A stretch of DNA of 57,034 nt, from contig NCBV01000041.1 of NCBI GenBank assembly GCA_002279355.1, forward strand, positions 1-57,034, written 5' to 3'. The notes beneath the pieces were generated by a model that had not been told where the DNA came from, did no database searches, and saw only the letters and a list, made by a program, of their open reading frames with translations. The position numbers and the translations under genes were made by a program. This DNA is from Acidiphilium sp. 37-60-79 (GTDB lineage: Bacteria > Pseudomonadota > Alphaproteobacteria > Acetobacterales > Acetobacteraceae). The number at the start of each line of letters is the position of its first letter. Position 1 is the first letter of the stretch. Shown here piece after piece: positions 15,868 through 24,258 of this stretch.

Positions 15868-15988
15868 TTAGAGCGCGGAATTAGATCAATATTGGTTTAG
15901 GTTGAATCGAAAGATTCGACCTAAACCAATCAAATTGATCGGCAAACAAAGGCCAGAACGTGATTGATGATAAGCAATCACGCTCTAG
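15868..15988 (-). repeat. 121-bp palindromic element between pimC and pimD
   Basis: The element is bounded by TTAGAGCG (15868-15875) and CGCTCTAG (15981-15988), near-inverted ends. Inside is a 40-nt hairpin (15891-15930): an 18-bp stem with one G-T wobble closed by a GAAA loop. It is extended by GATCAAT (15884-15890) facing ATTGATC (15934-15940). A second small hairpin is formed by CGTGATTG and CAATCACG (15959-15982). The segment 15921-15988 reads as the reverse complement of the half-copy at 95..162. The pimC stop (15985-15987) lies inside its edge. It has no coding capacity. Confidence 0.8.
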
Positions 15989-17196
15989 AAGCCGAGAATG
16001 GCTTTGGCGATGATGTTGCGTTGGATCTCGTTCGAGCCGCCATAGATCGAGATTTTGCGCCAATTGAAATAGGTTGGCGCGGCATAGGCGGCATCTTCCG
16101 GGCCGATCGCCATTTCGTTGCTCGCATCCTCAGGCTCGCCGGAGCCTTGGAACGGCATGGCGAGCGGGCCGACCACTTCCATCAGCAATTCGGTGGTGGC
16201 TTGCTGGATTTCCGACCCTTTTATTTTCAAAATCGAAGAGCGCGGGTCCGGCACGCCATGCTTGCCGGATTTGCGAGCGTCAGAAAGAATGCGCAACTGG
16301 GTGATTTCCAGGGCTTTCAGATCAACATCGACCTCGGCGAGCTTTTCACGAAACCAGGGTGCTTCGATCAGTGCGCCATCACCGGCCCGCTCGAGGGCGG
16401 CGAGTTCGCGCACCCGGCGCAGGCGTTGCTTGGAGGCACCGACGCGCGCAATGCCGGTGCGTTCGTTGCCGAGCAGGAACTTCGCGTAGTCCCAGCCTTT
16501 GTTTTCTTCGCCAACGAGGTTTTCGGCAGGCACCTTGACCTCATCGAACCAGACCTCGTTCACTTCGTGGCCCCCATCAATGAGTTGAATGGGGCGCACG
16601 GTAATGCCGGGCGTTTTCATATCCACCAGGATGAACGAGATCCCCTCTTGCTTTTTCGCGGCTTGCGGGTTGGTGCGGGCGAGCACGAAAATCCAGTCGG
16701 CATATTGGGCAAGGGTGGTCCAGGTTTTCTGGCCGTTGATAATGTAGAAATCCCCCTCGCGGCGCGCGGTGGTTTTCAAACCGGCAAGGTCGGAGCCAGC
16801 GCCGGGTTCGGAGAAGCCTTGGCACCACCAGATATCGATATTTGCCGTGGCGGGCAGAAATTTCTGTTTTTGCGCGTCACTGCCAAAAGTGGCGATGACT
16901 GGGCCGACCATCGAGACATTGAACGGCAGCGGCTGCGGCGCCGGTGCGGCTTGCAGCTCTTCCAGCAGGATATATTCCATCACCGGGCTCCAATCCTTAC
17001 CGCCCCAGGCTTGCGGCCAATGCGGCACCGCCCAGCCTTTGGCGTTGAGCTTGCGCTGCCAATCGACGATGGCTTGCTTGCCGATCTCGCGGCCTTCGAT
17101 CATATTTTTTTGCACGTCATGGGGCAAATGATCGTGGATGAATTGGCGCACCTCATCGCGAAAGGCGCTTTCTTCGGGGGAGAAGCTGAGTTCCAT
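15985..17196 (-). CDS. pimC: Acyl-CoA dehydrogenase, PimC-like large subunit
   Basis: A 403-residue acyl-CoA dehydrogenase. N-terminal MELSFSPEESAFRDEVRQF, the flavin-contact segment QGFSEPGAGSDLA near 124-136, INGQKTWTTLAQ near 153-164, and a C-terminal YGGSNEIQRNIIAK where many homologues have YEGT(N)E. The Gly at that position is common in large subunits of paired dehydrogenases. It lies 13 bp after the thiolase stop; the ATG at 17196 has an AGGAC-like site. Paired with the 372-residue dehydrogenase downstream, as PimC with PimD. Function by homology and order: alpha,beta-dehydrogenation of a (dicarboxylyl) acyl-CoA. Confidence 0.8.
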   Translation of the reverse strand: MELSFSPEESAFRDEVRQFIHDHLPHDVQKNMIEGREIGKQAIVDWQRKLNAKGWAVPHWPQAWGGKDWSPVMEYILLEELQAAPAPQPLPFNVSMVGPVIATFGSDAQKQKFLPATANIDIWWCQGFSEPGAGSDLAGLKTTARREGDFYIINGQKTWTTLAQYADWIFVLARTNPQAAKKQEGISFILVDMKTPGITVRPIQLIDGGHEVNEVWFDEVKVPAENLVGEENKGWDYAKFLLGNERTGIARVGASKQRLRRVRELAALERAGDGALIEAPWFREKLAEVDVDLKALEITQLRILSDARKSGKHGVPDPRSSILKIKGSEIQQATTELLMEVVGPLAMPFQGSGEPEDASNEMAIGPEDAAYAAPTYFNWRKISIYGGSNEIQRNIIAKAILGF

Positions 17197-17209
17197 GGTG
17201 GGGGTCCTT

Positions 17210-18391
17210 TCAGACGATTTCAAACAGACCGGCGGCACCTTGACCGCCGCCAATGCACATAGTCACGACCGCGCGTTTCGCACCCCGGCGCTTGCCTTCG
17301 ATCAAGGCGTGGCCGGTCATCCGTGCCCCGCTCATGCCATAGGGATGGCCGATTGAGATTGAGCCGCCATCGACATTCAGCTTGTCATGGGCAATGCCGA
17401 GCTTGTTCGCGCAATAGAGCACTTGGCTGGCGAAGGCTTCGTTCAGTTCCCAGAGGTCGATATCATCGATGGTCAGGCCGTGGCGCTTGAGCAAGCGGGG
17501 AATCGCATAGATCGGGCCGATGCCCATTTCGTCGGGTTCGCAGCCAGCGACCACGAAACCGCGAAAAATGCCAAGCGGGGTTAGGCCGCGTTTGGCGGCT
17601 TCGGCGTCAGACATCATCACGCACGCGGAGGCGCCGTCCGAAAGCTGGCTGGCATTGCCGGCGGTGATGAATTTGTCTTCGCCGCGCACGGGCTTGAGCT
17701 TGGCGAGGCCTTCGATATTGGTATCCGGCCGGTTGCCTTCGTCTTGGCGCAGGGTCACCTGCTCGTGGGTGATTTCCTTGGTCTCTTTGTTTTCCACGGC
17801 CTTGGTGGTGGTGACGGAGATGATTTCCTGATCGAAGCGTCCCGCTTGTTGGCCCGCAGCGGTGCGGCGCTGGCTTTCCAGCGCATAGGCATCTTGCATC
17901 TCGCGGGTGATGTTATAGCGGGCAGCGACGATGTCGGCGGTCTCGATCATCGGCATATAGACGGCGGGTTTGTGTTCGCGCAGCCAAGGGTCGAAGGCCC
18001 GCTCGCCACCGATTGGGTTTGAGGTCAGGCTGATGGATTCAAGGCCGCCCGCGATAACGATGGGCGCACCTTCGACCATGATTTGATGCGCACCGAGTGC
18101 GATGGCTTGCAGGCCGGAGGAGCAAAAGCGATTGACCGTCATGGCGGCAGCGGTAACATCGATGCCAGCACGCACAGCGGCGAGGCGGGCCACATTGCTG
18201 CCAGTGGTGCCCTCGGGCGTGGCGCAGCCGAGGATCACATCTTCAATCTCGCCGGGATCAACCTTGGCGCGGCTCAGGGCCTCGCGGATCGCGAAGGCGC
18301 CGAGTGTCGGGCCGGGCGTGATGTTGAACGCGCCGCGAAAGGCTTTGCCGATCGGGGTGCGGGCGGTGGCGACGATAACGGCTTCGACCAT
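17210..18391 (-). CDS. pimB: Acetyl-CoA acyltransferase (thiolase), PimB-like
   Basis: A 393-residue thiolase cleaving 3-ketoacyl-CoA with CoA. The nucleophile is Cys90 in [10 protein letters not shown]. The second active-site block is [14 protein letters not shown] with its His near 350, and the proton-shuttling Cys is in [10 protein letters not shown] near 380. [14 protein letters not shown] at the N-terminus is typical. It sits 9 bp after the CoA ligase. The enzyme class is certain; the Pim assignment depends on the operon. Confidence 0.88.
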   Translation of the reverse strand: MVEAVIVATARTPIGKAFRGAFNITPGPTLGAFAIREALSRAKVDPGEIEDVILGCATPEGTTGSNVARLAAVRAGIDVTAAAMTVNRFCSSGLQAIALGAHQIMVEGAPIVIAGGLESISLTSNPIGGERAFDPWLREHKPAVYMPMIETADIVAARYNITREMQDAYALESQRRTAAGQQAGRFDQEIISVTTTKAVENKETKEITHEQVTLRQDEGNRPDTNIEGLAKLKPVRGEDKFITAGNASQLSDGASACVMMSDAEAAKRGLTPLGIFRGFVVAGCEPDEMGIGPIYAIPRLLKRHGLTIDDIDLWELNEAFASQVLYCANKLGIAHDKLNVDGGSISIGHPYGMSGARMTGHALIEGKRRGAKRAVVTMCIGGGQGAAGLFEIV

Positions 18392-18400
18392 GCTTGGCTC

Positions 18401-20092
18401 CTAGAGGGTGGGCTGGTTGAGAGTGGTTTTGGTAATTTCTTCGGCGACGAGTTCTTTGCGGGAGAATTTGCCGACCGAGGTTTTGGGTAGCGTATCGCGA
18501 AACTCAATGGCGCTGGGCATTTCATGGCGGCCCAATTTATCGGCGAGGAAACTCTTGAGCGCCTCCAACGAAAAGGGCGATGCGTCCGGCTTCAAGGTAA
18601 TGAAGGCTTTGGCGGATTGGCCGCGATAAGGGTCGGGGATTCCCACCACAATCGCTTCACCAACATCCGGATGTTCATAAATCGCGGATTCGATCACGGT
18701 CGGATAGACATTAAAGCCGCCTGATAGGATCATGTCCTTTTTCCGATCGACAAAAAACACCATGCCGTTCGGATCGATGCGGCCAATATCGCCGGTGAGG
18801 AAGTGACCATCGATGAAGCTAGCCGCGTTTTCCTCGGGCTTGTTCCAATAGGCTTTGAAAATATTCGGGCCTTTGACGCGCACCTCGCCCACTTCGCCGT
18901 AAGGCAGCACCCGCGTGGGATCATCAAGTGCAACCACGTCGAGCAGAATACCGGGCAGGGGCATACCGGCAGAGCCGGGGATGAAGATGCCATCGAGCAG
19001 ATTGCCGGTTCCCGCCGAGGCGGTCTCGGTCATGCCCCAGCCGCCGCCGAGGCGCATGCCGGTGATGCGTTCGAACCGTTGGCCGATTTCGACGGGGAGC
19101 GGCGCGCCGCCGGAACCAACCAGAAGCAGAGACGAAAGATCGCGTTTTTCGAGGTCAGGGACGTTAGCGAGGGCGATCCACATGGTTGGCACGCCGGGGA
19201 AATAGCTCGCTTTATTGGTTTCGATATCGTACAGCGTAGTGGCCGGATCGAACTTCAGGCGGAGCAATAATTCGCTGCCGCGCGAGAGTTGCAGCAGCAA
19301 CAGCACAACCAGCGCATAGATGTGAAACAGCGGCAGCACACAAATGGCGCGCAGCCTGGTGCCGCGCGGGAAACGGCCTTGGCCATCGATGAAGGCTTCG
19401 TAAATCGCGACCGAGGCGCGAAGTGTGGCGTGGGTATGCATCGCCCCTTTCGGCAGGCCGGTGGTGCCCCCGGTATATTGCAGGAGCGCCAGATCATCGG
19501 GGTCGATGCCGGGCAGGGTGTGCGCGTCAGTGGGTCCGGCGGCGCGCAAGGCGTCCAGCGTGATGATACGCGGATCGTTGGTGGGAATCGGCGGGTGCGG
19601 CAAACCGGGGATTGGGCCATAGGCCGCGTCATCGGCGACGATCAGATGATCAATGTCGCCCCTTGCGAGGAGTTTTTCACCCATGCCGAGCATGGCGCCG
19701 ATATTGGTGCACACCAGAATCCGCGCGCCCGAATCGTGGAGTTTGTGGGCCAGTTCGCGTTCAGCATCGAGCGGTGAGAGATGCACCACCACAAGGCCCG
19801 CCGTGAGCGCGCCGAAAAAGCAAAACGGGTGGGCGGGCGTGTTGGGTAAATAAAGCGCAATCCGAGCACCCTTGCCCAGATTGCGGCTTAGCAGCCCGTG
19901 AGCGACCTCAGAGATCGCGCTGCCGAGGTCAGCGAAGCTGATTTTGGTGCCGCGATAATCGAGTGCTGGATCATCGCGAAATTCGGCGATGGTGCGCCCG
20001 ATCATCGCGGGGATGGTTTCGCGCGGTGGCGTGAGATCCCAAGGGAGGCCTTTGGGGTAATTGGCCTCCCAGGGGTAAGGCCGCCCGCTCAT
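18401..20092 (-). CDS. pimA: AMP-forming acyl-CoA ligase, PimA-like
   Basis: A 563-residue member of the ANL (AMP-binding) superfamily that activates a carboxylic acid with ATP and CoA. P-loop YTGGTTGLPKG at residues 206-216, GWGMTETAS at about 330, FLTGDIGRIDPNGM at about 420, and SGGFNVYP at about 446 with the C-terminal lysine block KTSVGKFSRKEL near 545. The start ATG at 20092 overlaps the stop of the upstream gene (ATGA). The extension of the frame further upstream is antisense noise. Long-chain or dicarboxylic acid as substrate is inferred from the operon. Confidence 0.84.
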   Translation of the reverse strand: MSGRPYPWEANYPKGLPWDLTPPRETIPAMIGRTIAEFRDDPALDYRGTKISFADLGSAISEVAHGLLSRNLGKGARIALYLPNTPAHPFCFFGALTAGLVVVHLSPLDAERELAHKLHDSGARILVCTNIGAMLGMGEKLLARGDIDHLIVADDAAYGPIPGLPHPPIPTNDPRIITLDALRAAGPTDAHTLPGIDPDDLALLQYTGGTTGLPKGAMHTHATLRASVAIYEAFIDGQGRFPRGTRLRAICVLPLFHIYALVVLLLLQLSRGSELLLRLKFDPATTLYDIETNKASYFPGVPTMWIALANVPDLEKRDLSSLLLVGSGGAPLPVEIGQRFERITGMRLGGGWGMTETASAGTGNLLDGIFIPGSAGMPLPGILLDVVALDDPTRVLPYGEVGEVRVKGPNIFKAYWNKPEENAASFIDGHFLTGDIGRIDPNGMVFFVDRKKDMILSGGFNVYPTVIESAIYEHPDVGEAIVVGIPDPYRGQSAKAFITLKPDASPFSLEALKSFLADKLGRHEMPSAIEFRDTLPKTSVGKFSRKELVAEEITKTTLNQPTL

Positions 20093-22200
20093 TCGGCGGC
20101 TGCTTGCGCGTGACCAGTAAAGCCCGCGAATCCCTTGCCGCTGGCCGCGAGGGATTTCAGCAACGCGGCCGGTGCGAGACCCGGATCGTTGATGGCGGTG
20201 GCGTAATGCTCCAGCCGCTCGACAATGGTTGGCAGACCAACCAGGTCGGCATGGAAGCACGGACCGCCGCGCCAGACCGGCCAGCCATAGCCATAGATCC
20301 AGACGACATCGATATCCGAGGGGCGGATGGCGATGCCTTCTTCGAGGATGCGTGCGGCCTCGTTGATCATCGGGTAGGTCATCCGTTCGAGAATTTCCTG
20401 ATCGCTGATGGCGCGGCGGGTGATGCCGAGCTTGGCCGAACTATCCATAATCAGCTTTTCCACCACCGGGTCCGGCGTTGGCGTGCGGCTGCCATTTTCA
20501 TAAACATAATAGCCGCTGCCGGTTTTTTGGCCGAACCGCCCTTGCTCGCACAGCGCGTCGGAAATCGGGGCGGTGACGCCGCGATGTTTGCGAATCCGCC
20601 AGCCCACATCAAGCCCGGCGAGATCGCCCATCGCGAACGGGCCCATCGGGAAGCCGAATTTCAAGATCACCGCATCCACTTGATGCGGCAGCGCGCCTTC
20701 GAGCAACAACCGCTCGCATTCGGTGGTGCGCCGAGCGAGCATGCGGTTGCCAACGAACCCATCGCAATTGCCAACCACGACCGGAACTTTGCCCATCGCT
20801 TTGCCAATCGCGATCGCGGTGGCGATGGCTTGGTGCGAGGTTGCTTTGCCACGCACGATTTCCAGCAATTTCATCACGTTGGCCGGTGAGAAAAAATGCA
20901 TACCGAGCACGTCGTGCGGGCGCTTGGTGGCGTTAGCGATCGCATCGACATCAAGGGTGGAGGTGTTTGTCGCGAGCAGCGCGCCGGGGCGGGCATGGGC
21001 GTCGAGCTTGGCAAAAATTTGTTTTTTCAGCTCCATTTCTTCAAACACCGCCTCGATGATCACGTCCGCATCCGCGAGTTTTGACCAGTCGGTGGTGCCG
21101 GAAAACAAGGCCATGCGCTTTTCGGTGGTGCCTTCGGGCAGAGCGCCGCGCTTGACCGAAATATCATAGGTTTCGCGCACGCGATCGAGCCCGCAGGTGA
21201 GTGCGGCTGCATCAGTTTCGACGATGGTGACCGGGATGCCGGCATTGGCAAAATTCATCGCAATGCCGCCGCCCATGGTGCCGCCGCCCAGCACGGCGGC
21301 GCGGGTGATTTTGGCGGGTTTGACCTCCGGCCCCATGCCAGGGATTTTTTGCGCTTCGCGTTCGGCGAAGAAAATATGGCGCTGAGCGCGGGATTGGTCG
21401 CCAACGACTAATTTCATGAACAAGTCACGCTCGGCGGCGAGTCCGGCGTCAAAATCCAGGGTGAAGGCGTTGCGCACCGACTGCACACAGGCGGCGGGGG
21501 CCTCCATGCCCTTGAGGCGCTTGGTGGCCTCGGCGGCGGCTTTCTCGAAGCTGGCGGGATCGGCCTTGGCGGCGGCGAGTTTTTCGCTCCGGTCGCGCAC
21601 GCGCGGGCTCGGGGTTTTATTGGCGAGCACGGCGCGGGCGAAATCCATCGCCCCTTGGATCGGGTCCGCGACAATGCCATCGATCAGCCCGTCGGCGAGC
21701 CCCGCTTTGGCACTGATCATTTTGCCCGAGACAATGGCGGCGACGGCGGCTTCTGGGCCAATCAGTCGGGGCAGGCGCTGGGTGCCACCGGCACCGGGCA
21801 GCAGCCCGAGCTTGACCTCCGGCAGACCCATCCGAGCATCGGCGGCGGCGACGCGGAAATGACAGCCAAGGGCGAGTTCCAACCCGCCGCCCAGCGTGGT
21901 GCCGAACAACGCGGCGACGATTGGTTTCGCACTGGCTTCGAACCGTTCGATGACGGCATGCAGGCCCGGTTCACGCGGGGGTTTGCCAAATTCGGTGATG
22001 TCGGCGCCCGCCGAGAAGGTGCGCCCCCGGCAGCCGAGCACGATAGCATGGACGGCTGAATCTTGTTCGGCGGCATCGAGAGCGGCAATCAATCCGGCGC
22101 GAACGGCATGGCTGAGGGCGTTGACCGGCGGGCTATCGATTGCGATCAGCGCAATGCCACCATGGGTTTCGTAATCAACAGCCGGATTGATTTTGCTCAT
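20089..22200 (-). CDS. pimF: Bifunctional enoyl-CoA hydratase/3-hydroxyacyl-CoA dehydrogenase, PimF-like
   Basis: A 703-residue two-domain enzyme. Residues 1-190 form a crotonase domain with the oxyanion-hole segments FSAGADITEF (about 62-71) and GGGLELALG (about 103-111) and the catalytic Glu region LPEVKLGLLPGAGG. Residues about 295-480 carry the NAD-binding loop VLGGGTMGGGIA and HFFSPANVMKLLEIVRG. Two C-terminal helical repeats follow (GNCDGFVGNRM, GPFAMGDLAGLDVG). It performs hydration and NAD-dependent oxidation in one chain. First gene of the operon, with a clear site (AAGGGGAA) before the ATG. No regulator gene is adjacent. Confidence 0.86.
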   Translation of the reverse strand: MSKINPAVDYETHGGIALIAIDSPPVNALSHAVRAGLIAALDAAEQDSAVHAIVLGCRGRTFSAGADITEFGKPPREPGLHAVIERFEASAKPIVAALFGTTLGGGLELALGCHFRVAAADARMGLPEVKLGLLPGAGGTQRLPRLIGPEAAVAAIVSGKMISAKAGLADGLIDGIVADPIQGAMDFARAVLANKTPSPRVRDRSEKLAAAKADPASFEKAAAEATKRLKGMEAPAACVQSVRNAFTLDFDAGLAAERDLFMKLVVGDQSRAQRHIFFAEREAQKIPGMGPEVKPAKITRAAVLGGGTMGGGIAMNFANAGIPVTIVETDAAALTCGLDRVRETYDISVKRGALPEGTTEKRMALFSGTTDWSKLADADVIIEAVFEEMELKKQIFAKLDAHARPGALLATNTSTLDVDAIANATKRPHDVLGMHFFSPANVMKLLEIVRGKATSHQAIATAIAIGKAMGKVPVVVGNCDGFVGNRMLARRTTECERLLLEGALPHQVDAVILKFGFPMGPFAMGDLAGLDVGWRIRKHRGVTAPISDALCEQGRFGQKTGSGYYVYENGSRTPTPDPVVEKLIMDSSAKLGITRRAISDQEILERMTYPMINEAARILEEGIAIRPSDIDVVWIYGYGWPVWRGGPCFHADLVGLPTIVERLEHYATAINDPGLAPAALLKSLAASGKGFAGFTGHAQAAAE

Positions 22201-22310
22201 AGCGTTCCCCTTTTGCGCCGGGTGACCTTAACGGCAATGCCCGGAATTATGCGTTCGCTTCTGAACCATTGACGCCAGCATGGCAAGCACAAGCGGCGCG
22301 CGTATAGGTG

Positions 22311-22478
22311 TTATTTACGGGCGAGATAAGCGGCGGCGGCCAGCAGTGCGAGTGGGATCAGCAGCCCAGCCAGCGGGCGCGCAGGCGAGGCGATCAACGC
22401 GGCGGCAACGCCAATGATGATCGCGATACATGCGAGGTTGCGGGCGTCGCCGATCAAGGTTTTGATGAAGCCGCGCAT
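22311..22478 (-). CDS. 55-residue membrane peptide at the end of the ABC operon
   Basis: This short frame encodes MRGFIKTLIGDARNL, then two hydrophobic segments (about 16-29 and 37-51) and a terminal ARK. Its ATG shares a base with the stop of the upstream seven-helix protein (TAATG), the same junction type found one gene earlier, which argues that it is real and translationally coupled. I do not recognise it. A small helical hairpin accessory to the transporter or the seven-helix protein is the simplest guess. Only 110 bp separate its stop from the pimF start, so it closes the operon. Confidence 0.6.
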   Translation of the reverse strand: MRGFIKTLIGDARNLACIAIIIGVAAALIASPARPLAGLLIPLALLAAAAYLARK

Positions 22479-23197
22479 TATCGGGGCGCCAGATCAGCTG
22501 TGCGCTTGAGCGCTTGGATCAACAGCAAGCCGCCCGCCGCGTAAAGTCCGATCAGAGCCGGGAGCGCATAATCGCCGAGCGGCCATTGATAGCCGAGCGA
22601 GGCGAGGGTCCAGAACGTGCCAAAGCTGAGAATGGCGCAGCCGACCAGGAATTTGATGGTGTTTTCCGGCACCCGGGCGAGCGGGGCGCGCAGTGCGGCG
22701 CCGACCGCCATGACTACGGCCAGCGCGGCGATAGCGGCACCGGCGGCGGCGGCGGTGTGACCGGTTTGCACGCCGAGGGCGACCACGATGAGCCAGACTT
22801 CCAGCCCTTCAAACAACACGCCCTGAAATGCGACCAGCATGGCGCCGCGCGTCTCCGCGAGCGCCTGGCTGGCCGAGAGCTTGGCAAAGGCTTTTGCCTC
22901 GTCATGCAATGGTTTCAGCCCAGCGCCACGGGCGATGGCTTTGGCCAACCAGCGCAGGCCAAAGAGCAGCAAAAAGACGCCGATGATGAATTGCACAATG
23001 CGCAAATTGCCAATTGAATTCATAGCACCGGCGCCAAATACGGTGAGAACGGCGAGCACCGCCAAAGCGGCCACCCCGGCCGCGATGGCGCGTTGCCAGC
23101 CAATAGCCAGCGCCACCGCCAGCACAATAGTGAAGGCTTCCACCCATTCGACCGAAGCTGTCAGAAAAGCCGCGATCATCACGCCGGTATCAGACAT
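22478..23197 (-). CDS. Seven-helix membrane protein with FTR1-like ExxE motifs (COG4280-like)
   Basis: A 239-residue integral membrane protein with about seven hydrophobic segments. Glu17 and Glu20 (SVEWVEAF) lie in the first helix, and Glu130 and Glu133 (LFEGLEVW) lie in the fourth. Two ExxE motifs in helices 1 and 4 of a seven-helix protein is the layout of the iron permease FTR1/EfeU family (REGLE), though the preceding arginine is missing. It resembles the uncharacterised COG4280 group. The start ATG overlaps the ATPase stop (TAATG); the longer upstream frame is antisense noise. The ABC-importer context suggests metal transport, but this is inference. Confidence 0.72.
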   Translation of the reverse strand: MSDTGVMIAAFLTASVEWVEAFTIVLAVALAIGWQRAIAAGVAALAVLAVLTVFGAGAMNSIGNLRIVQFIIGVFLLLFGLRWLAKAIARGAGLKPLHDEAKAFAKLSASQALAETRGAMLVAFQGVLFEGLEVWLIVVALGVQTGHTAAAAGAAIAALAVVMAVGAALRAPLARVPENTIKFLVGCAILSFGTFWTLASLGYQWPLGDYALPALIGLYAAGGLLLIQALKRTADLAPR

Positions 23198-24258
23198 TAA
23201 CGCTCCTCCCTTTGCGGGAAAATATGCAAGCAAGATGGATCGATGCGCAACCGGGCAGGCCCCAGGCTTGGCCGGGTGGCACAGATCACCGGGATGGTGC
23301 TGGCGCATTGGGCGAGGCGGTAGGTCGCGCGGAATTGCCCGGTATCGAACTGGCTGGTGAGGCATTGCGCCTCGATACCCTCGCTATCATCGGTTGGGAT
23401 GATGGCGGAGGGACGCCAGAACAGACGCACGGCATTGGCGGTGCCAAGTTGATCGGCCTGCCCCGGCAGGCGCAGCGTGGTGGTGCCCAAAGTCAGCAGC
23501 GCGTCAGGCCCTTCGGCATAAGCGGGGAGCGCAATACCGCCGAGCAATCCGGCGATCCGCGCGGCATAGGCGCTGGCGGGGCTGTGATAGAGTGTTTCGG
23601 GGGTAGCGGATTGGCTGATGCGCCCCGCTTCGAGCACGGCGACCCGATCACCGAGATGCACACAATCGGCGGGATCGTGCGAAACGCACAAGGCAGTCAG
23701 CCCGGATTCAGCAATGACGGCGCGGAGTTCAGTGCGAAGGGATTCGCGGGTTTCGAGGTCAAGGCTGGAGAAGGGTTCATCGAGCAGCAACAGTTTCGGC
23801 GCGGCGGCGAGGGCGCGGGCGATGCCAACGCGCTGTTGCTGACCGCCTGACAAGGTTGCAGGCAGGCGACCGCTATGATCGGCGACGCCGAAACGCTCAA
23901 GCAAGGTGCGGGCGCGTGCCGGGCCATTGGTGCCACGTGGCACGGCGAGCGCCACATTTTCCAGCACCGAGAGATGTGGCCAAAGGGCGAAATCCTGGAA
24001 CACCATGCCAAGACCACGCCGCTCGGGCGGGATGAAAATGCGCCCCGCATCATCGACCATGGTGGTGCCGATCTGAATGGTGCCCTGATCGGCCCGGTCC
24101 AGCCCGCCGACGAGGCGTAACAGGCTGGTTTTGCCGGAGCCGGATTCCCCGGCCAGCACTAAACATTCGCCCTCCTGCACATCAAGGGTAATAGCGTCCA
24201 GCACCCGGCGCCGCGCGATCTGGCGTGCGAGATTGGTGATGGTGAGTGATTGGGTCAT
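23197..24258 (-). CDS. ABC importer ATP-binding protein (FbpC/PotA-like)
   Basis: A 353-residue ATPase. Walker A GESGSGKTS at 37-45, Q-loop near MVFQDFALWPH, signature LSGGQQQRVGIARAL near 136-150, Walker B LLLLDEPFSSLD, and a C-terminal TOBE-like region after about 240. The family (FbpC, PotA, CysA type) drives uptake of iron, polyamines, sulfate or phosphonates. It overlaps the permease stop by 4 bp (ATGA) and its own stop overlaps the next gene, so the complex is likely made in fixed stoichiometry. Confidence 0.9.
   Translation of the reverse strand: MTQSLTITNLARQIARRRVLDAITLDVQEGECLVLAGESGSGKTSLLRLVGGLDRADQGTIQIGTTMVDDAGRIFIPPERRGLGMVFQDFALWPHLSVLENVALAVPRGTNGPARARTLLERFGVADHSGRLPATLSGGQQQRVGIARALAAAPKLLLLDEPFSSLDLETRESLRTELRAVIAESGLTALCVSHDPADCVHLGDRVAVLEAGRISQSATPETLYHSPASAYAARIAGLLGGIALPAYAEGPDALLTLGTTTLRLPGQADQLGTANAVRLFWRPSAIIPTDDSEGIEAQCLTSQFDTGQFRATYRLAQCASTIPVICATRPSLGPARLRIDPSCLHIFPQREER

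Noticed and set aside
15964-17262. A 432-residue open frame on the plus strand
   Set aside because: It is exactly antisense to pimC, which has full acyl-CoA dehydrogenase motifs. The frame shows no family motifs and is explained by codon bias in GC-rich DNA.
20104-20889. A 261-residue plus-strand frame
   Set aside because: Antisense to the PimF-like gene; no motifs.
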